DNA of 64,000 nt, taken from Nitrosospira sp. Its GTDB lineage: Bacteria; Pseudomonadota; Gammaproteobacteria; Burkholderiales; Nitrosomonadaceae. The stretch covers positions 25,569 through 89,568 of the forward strand of contig JACDGV010000013.1 in the NCBI GenBank assembly GCA_013821425.1. The letters are read 5' to 3'. Shown piece by piece: positions 48,719 to 58,800 of the stretch. The translations under genes and the position numbers were made by a program. A model generated the notes under the pieces. That model searched no databases. It was not told where the DNA came from and saw only the letters and a list, made by a program, of their open reading frames with translations. Each line of letters begins with the position of its first letter. The first letter of the stretch is position 1.

Positions 48719-48759
48719 TAAAAAAACAAACGGCCCGAATCAGTGTTGAATCCGGGCCA
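48719..48759 (-). terminator. Intrinsic terminator downstream of rhlE
   Basis: On the minus strand GGCCCGGATTCA can pair with TGATTCGGGCC across a short loop, followed by GTTTGTTTTTTT. It lies just after the rhlE stop at 48778. Read on the plus strand the hairpin lacks a T run, so it should end rhlE rather than the globin gene. Confidence 0.75.
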
Positions 48760-48777
48760 TTTGCCAACAAAACCAGC

Positions 48778-50148
48778 TTACTTGGTTCTGAAATAAGGAC
48801 TGGGGGCATCACTGGTTTTGAATGTGTTCCCTCCGGTATTGCCCCGGGTATTTTCCCTGCTATCGTTAAAGGAACGACCGCGGGTGTTATCCCAATTGCC
48901 ATTGGTAGCGGCTCGCCCGCTATCGTTCGCCCATGTACGGTTACGTTTATGTGCGATGCTGGGCGCGCCTCGTGATGCACCGCCCGCGCTCGGGCCGGGA
49001 CGCGATTTTACTCTCGGTTCCAGACCTGGCACCACGTGGGACGCTATCCGCTGACCGGTAAAGCGTTCGATTTTTTTCAGATTAATACCATCCTTCAAGG
49101 AAGCGAACGACACTGCGATTCCTGATGCACCGGCGCGGCCTGTGCGGCCAATGCGATGCACGTAGTCTTCCGCAAATTTCGGCAGATCGAAATTGATAAC
49201 GTGAGTAATGCCTGCCACATCGATTCCCCGTGCGGCGACATCGGTTGCCACCAGTACCCTCAGTCCACCGTGGCGAAGCTTGGTAAGCGTGCGGGTGCGG
49301 TCTCGCTGATTCATATCGCCGTGCAATGCCGCGGCTTCATGGCCCTGGGCGGAAAGGTTATCCGCCAGTGTATCGGCATCACGCTTGGTTGCCGTGAAAA
49401 CGATAGCCTGCTTTAGCGCGATATCGCGCAGCAGATGATCAAGCAGGCGATTTTTATGCGACATGTCGTCCACATAATGTAGCCGTTGCTCTATGTTATC
49501 AAGCTTCGCCTGTTGAGTTGCAACCTGAATGCGCTTGGGTGATTTCAGCAAGCGTGCGGCAACCCTGTCGATTGCACCATCCAGAGTGGCAGAGAACAGC
49601 AGGGTCTGCCGTGTTGCAGGCGTCGTTGATGCGATCCTCTCTACATCATCAATGAAACCCATGTCCAGCATACGGTCGGCTTCGTCCAGCACAAGCATTT
49701 CAAGGCGTGAAAAGTCGAGGCGTCCACGCTGGATGTGATCGATCAGGCGGCCGGGCGTTGCGACCAGAATATCTACCGGCTGTGAAAGCAGTTTGTTTTG
49801 CAGTGGATAAGGCATTCCACCCAGAATGCTCACGACCCTGGTACGGGGCAGATGTTTGCCGTATTTCGCCGCAGCCTCGGAGACCTGGAGCGCGAGTTCA
49901 CGTGTAGGGGTCAATATCAGTACACGGGGTCCGCGGCCGGGTACCTTGGAAGGTGTAGCGAGCCGATGCAACGCCGGTAACATGAACGCAGCGGTTTTAC
50001 CTGTGCCTGTCTGGGCGGAGGCCATAATGTCATGCCCGGCCAACAGTTCAGGAATGGCTTGTTCCTGAATGGGGGTGGGCGAGGTGTAACCGGAGTCGTT
50101 AATCGCTTTAAGGATGAGCGGATGCAGATTCAGATTTTCAAAAGACAC
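48778..50148 (-). CDS. rhlE: DEAD-box RNA helicase RhlE
   Basis: An ATP-dependent RNA helicase linked to ribosome assembly and RNA decay, especially in the cold. Motifs run in order: Q motif (GYTSPTPIQEQAIP), AQTGTGKT near residue 45, PTRELA near 82, TPGR near 130, DEAD in VLDEADRMLD near 154, SAT near 185 and HRIGRTGRAG near 320. A low-complexity Arg/Asn/Gly-rich tail from about 390 is typical of RhlE. At 456 residues the length is usual. The start is GTG (SFENLNLHP follows), preceded by AGGA at nine bases. A 500-base gene-free stretch lies upstream. Confidence 0.95.
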   Translation of the reverse strand: MSFENLNLHPLILKAINDSGYTSPTPIQEQAIPELLAGHDIMASAQTGTGKTAAFMLPALHRLATPSKVPGRGPRVLILTPTRELALQVSEAAAKYGKHLPRTRVVSILGGMPYPLQNKLLSQPVDILVATPGRLIDHIQRGRLDFSRLEMLVLDEADRMLDMGFIDDVERIASTTPATRQTLLFSATLDGAIDRVAARLLKSPKRIQVATQQAKLDNIEQRLHYVDDMSHKNRLLDHLLRDIALKQAIVFTATKRDADTLADNLSAQGHEAAALHGDMNQRDRTRTLTKLRHGGLRVLVATDVAARGIDVAGITHVINFDLPKFAEDYVHRIGRTGRAGASGIAVSFASLKDGINLKKIERFTGQRIASHVVPGLEPRVKSRPGPSAGGASRGAPSIAHKRNRTWANDSGRAATNGNWDNTRGRSFNDSRENTRGNTGGNTFKTSDAPSPYFRTK

Positions 50149-50662
50149 GTTGTTTTTTCCTATATATGAAAAAAGATGCGTCTACAAAGATCAGGTTTTA
50201 CGGGACGGGATGGGGCATTGGCAAAAAGGTTCGAAACCTGCACGTTACGTTGTTACTTGTTATGCAAGTTGCAAATCAACCTGCGCCCTGTCCCGACCAG
50301 AATCGTGAACTTATGGAAACGCCTTAACACACGCAAGCAGGACAGGATATAGCTGCCGGAAACCGATGGGCAAAGTACCGCTGGCGCACATAAAAACACC
50401 GCCGCTAACCAGGGTACCGCACAATTTCCGTCGGAGACTTGAAAATCGAGGAGAGGTCAGGAACGATGAACCGAATAAAAGCCCCGGTAAACAAAAGGCT
50501 TTATCATCGAAGCGCGTAGTATACACGAACGCGAAGGTTTATGGAACTGTTTTTCAGGCGGAGGAAAAGAACCGGGGGAATCGGCCAGCCATCAGTCCGA
50601 GGTTCTGTATACGATCCCCCGGTACGAGCCCGCTACAGATCCAAGGACCATCTATACCAACG
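50149..50662. other. Gene-free 514-base spacer upstream of rhlE
   Basis: I find no credible gene on either strand. Small frames here are short and unlike known proteins. The rhlE side may be a long mRNA leader, as seen for cold-induced RNA helicases in other bacteria, and the other side holds a hairpin after ftsH (50571-50623). Confidence 0.5.
50571..50623 (-). terminator. Hairpin downstream of ftsH, possible terminator
   Basis: ACCGGGGGAATCG at 50571-50583 pairs with CGATCCCCCGGT at 50612-50623 with one bulged base and a 28-base loop. On the minus strand it follows the ftsH stop by about 40 bases and is followed by TTCTTTT. The long loop and weak T run make it a moderate candidate. Confidence 0.5.
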
Positions 50663-52498
50663 TTACGCTGTTGCCGGAAGCAATGGTTCGGTCACGATCT
50701 CGCGTTTCAGCGCCTCGATCTGAGGTTCGTTTAGCGTTTCAGCCTTGAGTAGATCCTCTGCGGTTCGATCAAGCAAGGCGCGATTTATTTCAAGGATGCC
50801 AATGGAACGCTCCAGAGCATCGTCGATCAGCCTCCTGACCGCGGTATCAACGACGCTTGCGGTTTCCTCGCTGTAGTCGCGGCCCTGAGGCATTTGAACG
50901 CTAGGCTGGAGATGGGGCGAAACCTCGCGATCATATGCCACGTTACCCAGAGCGTCGCTCATCCCGTAGCGCAGCACCATGGCGCGAGCAAGATCGGTGG
51001 CGCGAACAAGATCATCCGCGGCACCTGTCGATATCTCGTTAAATACGACCTGTTCCGCCGCACGACCCCCCAGCAGCACCGCCATTTTATTTTCAAGCTC
51101 CGCTCGTCTCATCAGGAAACGGTCCTCGGTCGGACGCTGTATGGTATAGCCGAGGGCGCCGATGCCGCGCGGAATGATCGAGATCTTGTGGACTTCGTCA
51201 CTGCCAGGCAAAGCCAACGCCACCATTGCGTGGCCTAATTCATGGAATGCGACGACGCGACGCTCAACCGGGTTAAGCAGGCGGTTGCGTTTCTCAAGAC
51301 CCGCAACCACGCGCTCAATAGCATTATTAAAATCCGCCATTGTCACCGATGTACCGTTGCGCCTAGTTGCAAGCAGCGCCGCCTCATTGACCAGGTTCGC
51401 GAGATCCGCTCCCGTAAAGCCTGGAGTCAAGGCGGCGATTTGTTCCGCCTTTACATCGGCATCAAGCTTTATTTTTTTCAAATGCACGGCCAGAATCTGC
51501 TCCCGGCCCCCTTTGTCGGGCCGGTCGACCAGTACCTGCCGGTCAAACCTCCCGGCGCGCAACAACGCGGGATCGAGGATTTCAGGGCGGTTGGTTGCGC
51601 CGAGCAGCACCACTCCGCTTTTTGGGTCAAAACCATCGAGTTCGGCCAGCAACTGGTTTAAAGTCTGCTCTTTTTCGTCGTGGCCTCCCAGCCCATAGGC
51701 GCCCCGGGATCGGCCCAGCGAATCCAGTTCATCGATAAAAATAATCGCGGGGGCCATCTGCCGTGCCTGCTCGAACAGATCTCGCACGCGCGCGGCACCG
51801 ACACCCACGAACATTTCGACGAACTCCGAACCCGAGATCGAGAAGAACGGCACGCCTGCCTCGCCCGCGACGGCGCGGGCTAATAATGTTTTGCCGGTAC
51901 CCGGCGGTCCCACCAGCAGAATACCCTTGGGCGCGCGTCCCCCTAGCCGGCTGTATCCCTGTGTATCCTTCAGAAAGTTAACGACTTCGATCAGTTCTTC
52001 CTTGGCCTCATCGACTCCGGCTACATCTCCAAACGTAACCTTGGTTTCTTTTTCGACGAAAACCTTTGCCCGGCTTTTGCCAATCGACATGAGGCCCCCG
52101 CTGACTCCGCCTGGATTCATGCGGCGAATGATAAATAACCAGATCCCGATGAAGACAGCCATGGGTAGTATCCAGGAAAGCAGGTCGCGCATCCAGGTAC
52201 TCTGAACCACCCCAGTGTAGGTCACGTTATGCTTGTCGAGTTTGTCTGCCAACTCCGGTTCCACCCTCGTGGTAACAAAATCCTTCAATCCCTCCGCATT
52301 TTTTTCCCTTAAGGTGCCGTAAATATGATTTTCGGTTATAGCGATTTCGGCGATCCTGTCCTCATCCAGCAAGTCATGAAAGCGGCTGTAGGGAATGGGC
52401 TCGACCTTCGTGTATTGCGTGTACAGGTTCTGTATAAGTAACACGCCAAATATCGCGATAATGACGTACCAGAAGTTTATTTGGGCTTTTTTGTCCAT
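50663..52498 (-). CDS. ftsH: ATP-dependent zinc metalloprotease FtsH (paralogue)
   Basis: A membrane-anchored AAA+ protease degrading misfolded membrane proteins and regulators. Two N-terminal membrane segments (about residues 7-25 and 107-126) flank a periplasmic domain. The AAA domain has GPPGTGKT near 198, [12 protein letters not shown] near 255 and an SRH region [20 protein letters not shown] near 302. The zinc site HELGH lies near 420. At 611 residues it is shorter at the C-terminus than the common 630-650 form, and its neighbours are not rlmE, folP or glmM. It is therefore probably a second FtsH rather than the housekeeping copy. GAGGAT precedes the ATG. Confidence 0.92.
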   Translation of the reverse strand: MDKKAQINFWYVIIAIFGVLLIQNLYTQYTKVEPIPYSRFHDLLDEDRIAEIAITENHIYGTLREKNAEGLKDFVTTRVEPELADKLDKHNVTYTGVVQSTWMRDLLSWILPMAVFIGIWLFIIRRMNPGGVSGGLMSIGKSRAKVFVEKETKVTFGDVAGVDEAKEELIEVVNFLKDTQGYSRLGGRAPKGILLVGPPGTGKTLLARAVAGEAGVPFFSISGSEFVEMFVGVGAARVRDLFEQARQMAPAIIFIDELDSLGRSRGAYGLGGHDEKEQTLNQLLAELDGFDPKSGVVLLGATNRPEILDPALLRAGRFDRQVLVDRPDKGGREQILAVHLKKIKLDADVKAEQIAALTPGFTGADLANLVNEAALLATRRNGTSVTMADFNNAIERVVAGLEKRNRLLNPVERRVVAFHELGHAMVALALPGSDEVHKISIIPRGIGALGYTIQRPTEDRFLMRRAELENKMAVLLGGRAAEQVVFNEISTGAADDLVRATDLARAMVLRYGMSDALGNVAYDREVSPHLQPSVQMPQGRDYSEETASVVDTAVRRLIDDALERSIGILEINRALLDRTAEDLLKAETLNEPQIEALKREIVTEPLLPATA

Positions 52499-52951
52499 CA
52501 GATGATCCTCTTTGCATTTGCGTTAAGGACAGTTTGGCGAGTGGTTTGTTTCAACATAGCATACGGCAAAAGCGGCCTCCGGCCGAACACGCTCCTGCTA
52601 TGGTTGCTGAGGGAGTTGGGTTAAGGGAGTGGGGTGTTTTTGATTAAAGCGGCCTCCAAGGGATCATGCTGGAAAGGCAGACAGGAAGCCTCTGCCCGGG
52701 ATGGGGAGGCTGGTATTATAATAGGTTGCTACTCCGTCCCGGCCCGGAGCAGCTTTTAATTATCCATAACACCCCTTTTTGCAAGCCATTGCTTGCAGCG
52801 TCTTGGAATCCATGGATTCCACTCTGAATGGCTGCGGCCGGAAAAAAGCGCGCCGTTTCCCGGATGGTTTTTTTTCGCAGCGTGACCTTACTTTGCCATG
52901 CCTATCGTCACTATCTCCGGAATTCTTCTCCGTGTGCACTTCATTCGAGCA
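52499..52951. other. Spacer between divergent ftsH and tamA genes
   Basis: About 450 bases without a supported gene. It contains a TATAAT-like box near 52713-52718 without a clear -35, and two adjacent palindromes at 52780-52797 and 52804-52821. A GTTGAAA near 52550 on the minus strand recalls a heat-shock -35 element before ftsH, but no matching -10 is visible. Confidence 0.45.
52780..52821. repeat. Two adjacent palindromes upstream of tamA
   Basis: TGCAAGC and GCTTGCA pair around CATT at 52780-52797. Six bases later TGGAATCCATGGATTCCA (52804-52821) is a perfect 18-base palindrome. Both are symmetric enough to be operator sites or the stems of an mRNA leader. No regulator can be assigned. 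Confidence 0.55.
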
Positions 52952-54694
52952 ATGATTCGCGTCCTCGTCACGAGTCTCCTTTTCTCCGTTCCCGGGATTG
53001 GCATAGCCCAGATCTGGCAATTCGGCAAAGGTAATCCACCGTCTATTACCATAACCGCCCCCGAATCTGTCCGGGATTTGCTAAGGACCCATTTCGTGCT
53101 TCCAACCGAAGCGGACATGGATGAAACCGCACGCGCTGCTTTCATGCGCCGTGCGCAAAGGGAAATAAGCGACCTTCTTGCTACCGAAGGTTACTTCACG
53201 CCGAGAATAACCCTGGAACTCACTCCCTCGGATAAGCCCGCGGTACTGGATGTGGAGCCCGGACCACGAACCCTGGTTGATGAGCTCAGTATTGAGTTCA
53301 AGGGGGATATCGCAATCGACGAGCCTGAGCGGCGTGCGCGTGTTGAGAAATTGCGCGATGCCTGGTCGCTGAGGGCTGGTCAGCCATTTCGCTCTTCGGT
53401 ATGGGAAGAAGCGAAAGCGGTATTGTTATCCAGCGTGGCAGGGGATGACTATCTCGCTGCGACGATCGAGGAAAGCAGGGCGGAGGTGGACGCCATTTCC
53501 TCCCGCGCGCGCTTATCCGTAACGGTTGATTCCGGTCCCGCGTTTCGCTATGGAAATTTGATAATAACCGGGCTCAACCGGTACGATCAATCGTTGATAA
53601 GCGGATTGACCCCCTTCAAGGCTGGCGATCGATACCGGCGGGATCAGTTGCTTGCTTTCCAGACGAAGCTACAGAACTTGCCTCAATTCGGTTCTGCCGT
53701 CGTACACATCGCCCCTGACGAGGCAGTGCATGAGGCGGCGCCGATAGAGGTGGTTTTATCAGAGGCTCAGTCGCAGCGCGTAGCGTTCGGTGGGGGCTAT
53801 AGTTCCAATACCGGCGCGCGCGGGGAAATCAGTTACACCAATAATGATCTTCTGGATCGTGCTTTGCGCCTGAACAGCATGCTCAGGTTGGAGCAGAAAC
53901 GCCAGACTTTTTGGACGAACCTCGATAGCATACCCGACCGGACAGGGCGGTGGTTCTCTCTGGGAGCAAATGTGGAGAGAACATTCATCCAGCAACTGGA
54001 GACCATGCGGGAAAGAGTCGGGATTAGCCGTAATCAACTATCGGGCAACTTCGAAACGCGCCTTGCCATCAATTGGCAACGAGAGGATCGGGACCCGAAG
54101 GGAGGTTTGCACCAGGTCAACCAAACATTGGCGCTGGATGGACAGTTGCGCCACCGGAATGTGGATAACCCGTTATTTCCGCGCGACGGCAGCATTACCG
54201 AGTTGCGTATTGGCGGCGGCAGTTCACAGGTACTATCTGACCAGGATTTTTTGCGGACATACGTGAGGCATCAGTTCTGGTATCCCGTGGGCGACCGACA
54301 TGTATTGTTCCTGCGCGGCGAACTGGGATATACGTTCGCTCCTTCACGGTTTGGCATCCCCCAGGAATATCTGTTCCGCGCGGGCGGCATCCAATCGGTG
54401 CGCGGTTACGCGTTTCAGCGTTTAGGGGTGCGTGAAGGCCAAGCCGTGGTTGGCGGGCGGGCGATGGCTACCGGCACTGTTGAATACAATCACTGGTTTA
54501 TACCCAATTGGGGCGGCGCTGTTTTTGCCGATATCGGGGATGCCGCCGACAGTATGCAACGCCTGGAGCCCGTTGTCGGGTATGGGGGCGGGATTCGCTG
54601 GCGCAGCCCCGTCGGGCCACTCGCCCTGGACCTTGCCAGGGGCCACCGTGACGGGAAGTTGCGGATGCACTTTTCCATCGCGGTAGCGTTCTAG
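52952..54694 (+). CDS. tamA: Outer-membrane assembly protein TamA (Omp85 family)
   Basis: The outer-membrane half of the translocation and assembly module. A signal peptide (residues 1-20 from the chosen ATG, ending GIGIAQ) is followed by three POTRA-like domains to about 265 and a C-terminal Omp85 barrel. The barrel contains GGGYSSNTGARGE, an RGY-like motif (VRGYAFQRLG) near 485 and a final Phe. I prefer 52952 because the signal peptide begins there; an ATG at 52898 would add 18 residues. The gene is followed after 18 bases by tamB, the standard pairing. Confidence 0.93.
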   Translation: MIRVLVTSLLFSVPGIGIAQIWQFGKGNPPSITITAPESVRDLLRTHFVLPTEADMDETARAAFMRRAQREISDLLATEGYFTPRITLELTPSDKPAVLDVEPGPRTLVDELSIEFKGDIAIDEPERRARVEKLRDAWSLRAGQPFRSSVWEEAKAVLLSSVAGDDYLAATIEESRAEVDAISSRARLSVTVDSGPAFRYGNLIITGLNRYDQSLISGLTPFKAGDRYRRDQLLAFQTKLQNLPQFGSAVVHIAPDEAVHEAAPIEVVLSEAQSQRVAFGGGYSSNTGARGEISYTNNDLLDRALRLNSMLRLEQKRQTFWTNLDSIPDRTGRWFSLGANVERTFIQQLETMRERVGISRNQLSGNFETRLAINWQREDRDPKGGLHQVNQTLALDGQLRHRNVDNPLFPRDGSITELRIGGGSSQVLSDQDFLRTYVRHQFWYPVGDRHVLFLRGELGYTFAPSRFGIPQEYLFRAGGIQSVRGYAFQRLGVREGQAVVGGRAMATGTVEYNHWFIPNWGGAVFADIGDAADSMQRLEPVVGYGGGIRWRSPVGPLALDLARGHRDGKLRMHFSIAVAF

Positions 54695-54712
54695 CTTTAA
54701 ACAGAACTTCAC

Positions 54713-57700
54713 GTGAAAATGCGGAATTGCTCAGAAGAAAATCACCGGCCTCCCATGAAGAAATGGCGATGGCCCGCGTTGTTCCTCGCGGCGCTTATGC
54801 TGGTTGTTGCAGGCACCGGCTTGTGGTTGTCCAACAGTACATCGGGGCTTAGATGGCTTGGGTCGGCGGTATCGGCATTGAGCAGCGGAACGATAGAGCC
54901 CGAGGGGCTGCAAGGCACGCTGTCGGGACCTATTCGCGCGAGTTCCTTTCGTTTTGCAAGTGGAGATATGCTCCTCGTTGCGCGAGACGTACATTTGCGC
55001 TGGCAGCCTGGTTCCCTGTTGTCCGGTCGGCTGGACGTTATAGAGCTCACGGCAGGGGATGTAGAAATAGTTTCGCCTTCCTCAGATGAGGAATCCCCTC
55101 CGGACAATCTGGAATTGCCCCTGCCCTTATTGGTGCGGAGACTTGAAATCGGAGTTTTACGTGTATTGCAGGAGGAGGGTGCAAAGCCTCGATTTGCCGC
55201 GACGGACCTTGCTGCGAAAATCGAGAGTGATGGACGTACGCACCGGCTGGCGGATCTGGGCGTCAGCCTGGAGTTCGGCAGATTGACTGCTGACGGCCGG
55301 ATAGAGGGAATCAGGCCCTTTGTTCTTAGTGCTGACACAGAACTTACGGGTCTTGCGATATCGGATGACCCGGGAGCGCCGCGAGCGCGCGTCTCCGCAG
55401 TTTTTTCAGGCATCCTGGAGCAGGTTGATGTCAGGGTGGAGGGGAGTGGGGCGGGATTGACGGGAAATGGCGAAGCGCGGTTGCGGCCATATGCACCTTT
55501 GAAGATCGCCGAACTGAGGATTGCGGCAAATGGCCTTGACCCGCATGTATTCTCGCCGCGCGCCCCACAAGCCAACCTTGCGTTGCAGGCCGATTTGCGC
55601 GAAAACGGCGCCGGTCAGCTTGAAGGAAGCCTGGTGGGGCATAATCGTGCGCCCCAACCTGTCGATCAAGGCGGTCTGCCCCTGCTCGAAGTGCGGGCGC
55701 ACCCTGTACTTTCCGCCGAATTAATCCGGCTTGATGACCTGAGACTGGTTATGGCAGGGGGCGGCATGATCACGGGAAATGTAACTTGGTCCCAAGAGCT
55801 GGAAACGGCTTCTGCAGACCTGCAAGTGACCCGTATTGACCCTGTCCGGGTGGATACGCGCCTGCGCCCAGCCAGTATTGACGGAACGATAAAACTCAGC
55901 GGGGATGCAAAAAACCAGGAAGGCATCCTGGCGCTGAAAGACCGGAAATGGCATATGGATGCCGTATTCGAAAGGGCTGGTGATATCCTAACCCTGGATA
56001 AGTTGCATCTGAAACACGGGCGGTCTGCGCTTCGCGGAGAGGGTAAGCTCGGATTGAGCGGCCAACGGCCGTTCAGTTTCAATGGCGCCCTTCATCACTT
56101 CGATGTTTCCATGTTTGCCAACGCCCCGCGAACCGATCTGAATGCCAACCTGAGACTGGCAGGCAAGCTGGAGCAGGTTCCTGCTGGCGCGCCGGCCGGT
56201 ACTGTCCAGTTTACAATGACCGATAGCCAGATAGCAGAGCAGCCCGTGACAGGAAACGGTCGTGTCGAGTTTGCGGGCCTCGATTTGGCTTTGGGGTGGG
56301 TTTCAGGCGAAATCGAGTTGCGGCTGGGGACGAACCGGTTGATAGCCCGCGGCGGTTTCGGACGCAAAGACGATAAATTGCAATTGGACCTCGCGGCCCC
56401 CGCTCTTGGGCAGCTCGGATACGAGTTTGGCGGTTCTTTGACTGCCCGGGCTGTGCTGGAAACGGGCGTGGTGCGTTTTGAGCCAGGCAACCTGCCTTTG
56501 CCGAATTTGCCTAACATAAGTTTTAACGTTTACGGGAAAAATCTTACATTTCCCGGAGATTACTATATGGCAGCCATCACCGCCGAAGGTGCGCTGAGGG
56601 GAGATGCGATCGCGCTGGAGATAGCCCTGTCGGATGCCGGGACGAAGGCTGAGCCTATCCTGCACAGTCTTCAACTGGCGGTGGGAGGCCACATTCCGCG
56701 GCATGACATTCGCGCGTCTGCCCGCCTGCAGGGTGACCAGGGTCTGAGCCTGAAAGCGAGTGGGGGGCTAAAAACAACGGCGCAGGGATGGCAGGATACC
56801 CGTTGGCTTGGGGAAGTTTCCGAACTCGCGGCAAGCGGCCGGGTTGCATTTCATCTGACGAGGCCAGCTTCGCTGGAAGCAGGCTCTCAATATCTTTCGC
56901 TTGGCACAACGAGACTTGCGACCGCAGGCGGCAATGTACAGATAAGCGAAATCGAGTGGACGCCTCAGAGATGGAGCAGCAAGGGCAATTTTAGCCGGAT
57001 AGGGCTGCGGGCGGGCGGGGATGCAAGAGGAGAATGGGAAAACAGCGAAGCGCTTAGACTGGGGGGGGCGTGGGATATTGCTTCCACTGCGCAATTGAGA
57101 GGAACGCTGAGCATCGCTCGTGAAAGCGGCGACTGGATACTGCCGGGGGATCCACCCTTTTCCCTGGGTTTGGGGAAGGTTGAATTTATGGGGCGTGCCG
57201 CAGACGGCAGAATAATGGGAGAGTTGAAAGCGCAGGGAAAGCGGCTGGGCATGGCGAGCGGGAGCATGGCCCTGCCGCTAGTCAAAGCTCCCAATACCGC
57301 TCTCGGTTGGGCAGTTCCGCCCACTGCACCCCTCAGCGGGGATATTTCGGTCGACATGGAAGATATTTCCTGGGCAGGAGCCGCTTTCGACAACAGTAAT
57401 AATCTGAGAACTGGTGGCCGACTCGCCTTGCAGGCGGATCTGGTTGGAACATTTGGTTCGCCCCGCCTGAGAGGGCAAATTCGCGGAAATGAGCTGGCGC
57501 TGTCCATGCTAGATCAGGGGGTACGGCTTGAGCATGGAACACTGGCCGCACGCTTCGACCAGGAATCCCTACATTTGGATGCCCTGGATTTTGTCGCCCC
57601 GCATCAGCCAGTTCCCGCTGACCCGCTCGTAAAACACCTGAAGCTCGAAAAGGGCCCGGGCAGGTTGCGGGCCTCCGGCGTAATGGATTTTACAGGGGAG

Positions 57701-58651
57701 CGAGGGAGCCTGGAAATCAGTGCTACTCTTGTCCCGCTGGCGCAACGCCCCGACCGCTGGATCATCGCCTCTGGAAGCGGTCAGGCCAGCCTCGAAAATA
57801 ACATGCTCACGTTACTGGGCGCGCTTGTCGCGGACGCGGGATTGCTCGCCCAGCCCACAGCGGGCCGCCCACATCTGCCAGAGGACGTCATAGTCATCGG
57901 ATCGGAAAAAGTCGATCAGCAAGAGGCGCCGCGGCGGGGGCTGTTGATTGATATGGAAGCCGATCTTGATCTGGGAAAACGGTTCTACATCCGCGCATCA
58001 GGTCTCGAGGGACGGCTGGACGGCCAGTTGCAGTTGCGTGGCGAGCCCCGGCAACCGCTTCGCGCTATCGGCACGATAACGGCCAAGGATACGAAGTTCG
58101 AGGCTTATGGGCAGAATCTCACCGTTGAGAGGGGAATCGTAACTTTTCGGGGCCCAATCGATGATCCCGACTTGAACGTTCTCGCCGTGCGGAAGGGGTT
58201 GGCCGTGCAAGCGGGCGTCGAAGTCACCGGGAGCGTGCGTCAACCCAAAGTACGGCTTGTGTCCACTCCTGACGTGCCTGATCTCGAGAAGCTTTCCTGG
58301 ATAACACTGGGTCGTGCTCCCGGGGGCAGGACCGACGCTTCACTGTTGCTCGCGGCTGCAGGGTCCATCCTGGGGGGGCAATCCGGCGGTGTCACCGAGA
58401 AAATTAGCCGGGCGCTTGGGGTGGATGAACTAACCATACGTCAGTCTGGAGTAGACGCATTGACGGGGCAGGTCGGCGTTGTGGGAAAGCGCCTTTCCGA
58501 GCGGGCCTACATCAGCTATGAACAAGGGTTAATGGCGACGGCTGCGGGAGTGACGAGACTAACCTACAACCTTACGCCCAAACTCACCGTTGTCACCCGT
58601 GCTGGCATGGATAACGCGATTGATTTGCTATACACATTGCGCTTTGATTGA
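54713..58651 (+). CDS. tamB: Translocation/assembly module inner-membrane component TamB (AsmA-like)
   Basis: A 1312-residue inner-membrane-anchored, periplasm-spanning protein of the AsmA/TamB bridge family, implicated in lipid transport and outer-membrane protein assembly. One N-terminal membrane helix (about residues 20-40) precedes a long run of repetitive beta-strand sequence. The C-terminal DUF490/TamB domain (about 950-1312) includes TARGxITAKDTKFEAYGQNLTVERG-like segments and ends in a Phe-Asp barrel-like terminus. The start may be this GTG or the ATG at 54755 (MKKWRWPAL), which sits closer to the helix; neither has a strong Shine-Dalgarno. Forms an operon with tamA. Confidence 0.93.
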   Translation: MKMRNCSEENHRPPMKKWRWPALFLAALMLVVAGTGLWLSNSTSGLRWLGSAVSALSSGTIEPEGLQGTLSGPIRASSFRFASGDMLLVARDVHLRWQPGSLLSGRLDVIELTAGDVEIVSPSSDEESPPDNLELPLPLLVRRLEIGVLRVLQEEGAKPRFAATDLAAKIESDGRTHRLADLGVSLEFGRLTADGRIEGIRPFVLSADTELTGLAISDDPGAPRARVSAVFSGILEQVDVRVEGSGAGLTGNGEARLRPYAPLKIAELRIAANGLDPHVFSPRAPQANLALQADLRENGAGQLEGSLVGHNRAPQPVDQGGLPLLEVRAHPVLSAELIRLDDLRLVMAGGGMITGNVTWSQELETASADLQVTRIDPVRVDTRLRPASIDGTIKLSGDAKNQEGILALKDRKWHMDAVFERAGDILTLDKLHLKHGRSALRGEGKLGLSGQRPFSFNGALHHFDVSMFANAPRTDLNANLRLAGKLEQVPAGAPAGTVQFTMTDSQIAEQPVTGNGRVEFAGLDLALGWVSGEIELRLGTNRLIARGGFGRKDDKLQLDLAAPALGQLGYEFGGSLTARAVLETGVVRFEPGNLPLPNLPNISFNVYGKNLTFPGDYYMAAITAEGALRGDAIALEIALSDAGTKAEPILHSLQLAVGGHIPRHDIRASARLQGDQGLSLKASGGLKTTAQGWQDTRWLGEVSELAASGRVAFHLTRPASLEAGSQYLSLGTTRLATAGGNVQISEIEWTPQRWSSKGNFSRIGLRAGGDARGEWENSEALRLGGAWDIASTAQLRGTLSIARESGDWILPGDPPFSLGLGKVEFMGRAADGRIMGELKAQGKRLGMASGSMALPLVKAPNTALGWAVPPTAPLSGDISVDMEDISWAGAAFDNSNNLRTGGRLALQADLVGTFGSPRLRGQIRGNELALSMLDQGVRLEHGTLAARFDQESLHLDALDFVAPHQPVPADPLVKHLKLEKGPGRLRASGVMDFTGERGSLEISATLVPLAQRPDRWIIASGSGQASLENNMLTLLGALVADAGLLAQPTAGRPHLPEDVIVIGSEKVDQQEAPRRGLLIDMEADLDLGKRFYIRASGLEGRLDGQLQLRGEPRQPLRAIGTITAKDTKFEAYGQNLTVERGIVTFRGPIDDPDLNVLAVRKGLAVQAGVEVTGSVRQPKVRLVSTPDVPDLEKLSWITLGRAPGGRTDASLLLAAAGSILGGQSGGVTEKISRALGVDELTIRQSGVDALTGQVGVVGKRLSERAYISYEQGLMATAAGVTRLTYNLTPKLTVVTRAGMDNAIDLLYTLRFD

Positions 58652-58711
58652 GGGCTTGACCATTTCACCTCGCCGCTGCAGCTTTCGCTAAGCCCATACT
58701 CTGCCCTACAA

Positions 58712-58740
58712 TTGATAAAGCGATAAATAAGCTTTACACT
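58712..58740 (+). promoter_or_regulatory. Candidate sigma-70 promoter for the TetR gene
   Basis: TTGATA (58712-58717) and TACACT (58735-58740) are separated by exactly 17 bases, about 60 bases before the regulator ATG. This suggests the TetR gene has its own promoter instead of relying on tamB read-through. Confidence 0.55.
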
Positions 58741-58800
58741 TTGACCTATCATCAAGCTCAATTCTACCTCTTCCGAGTAATCACTAAAAACGGAGGAAAT

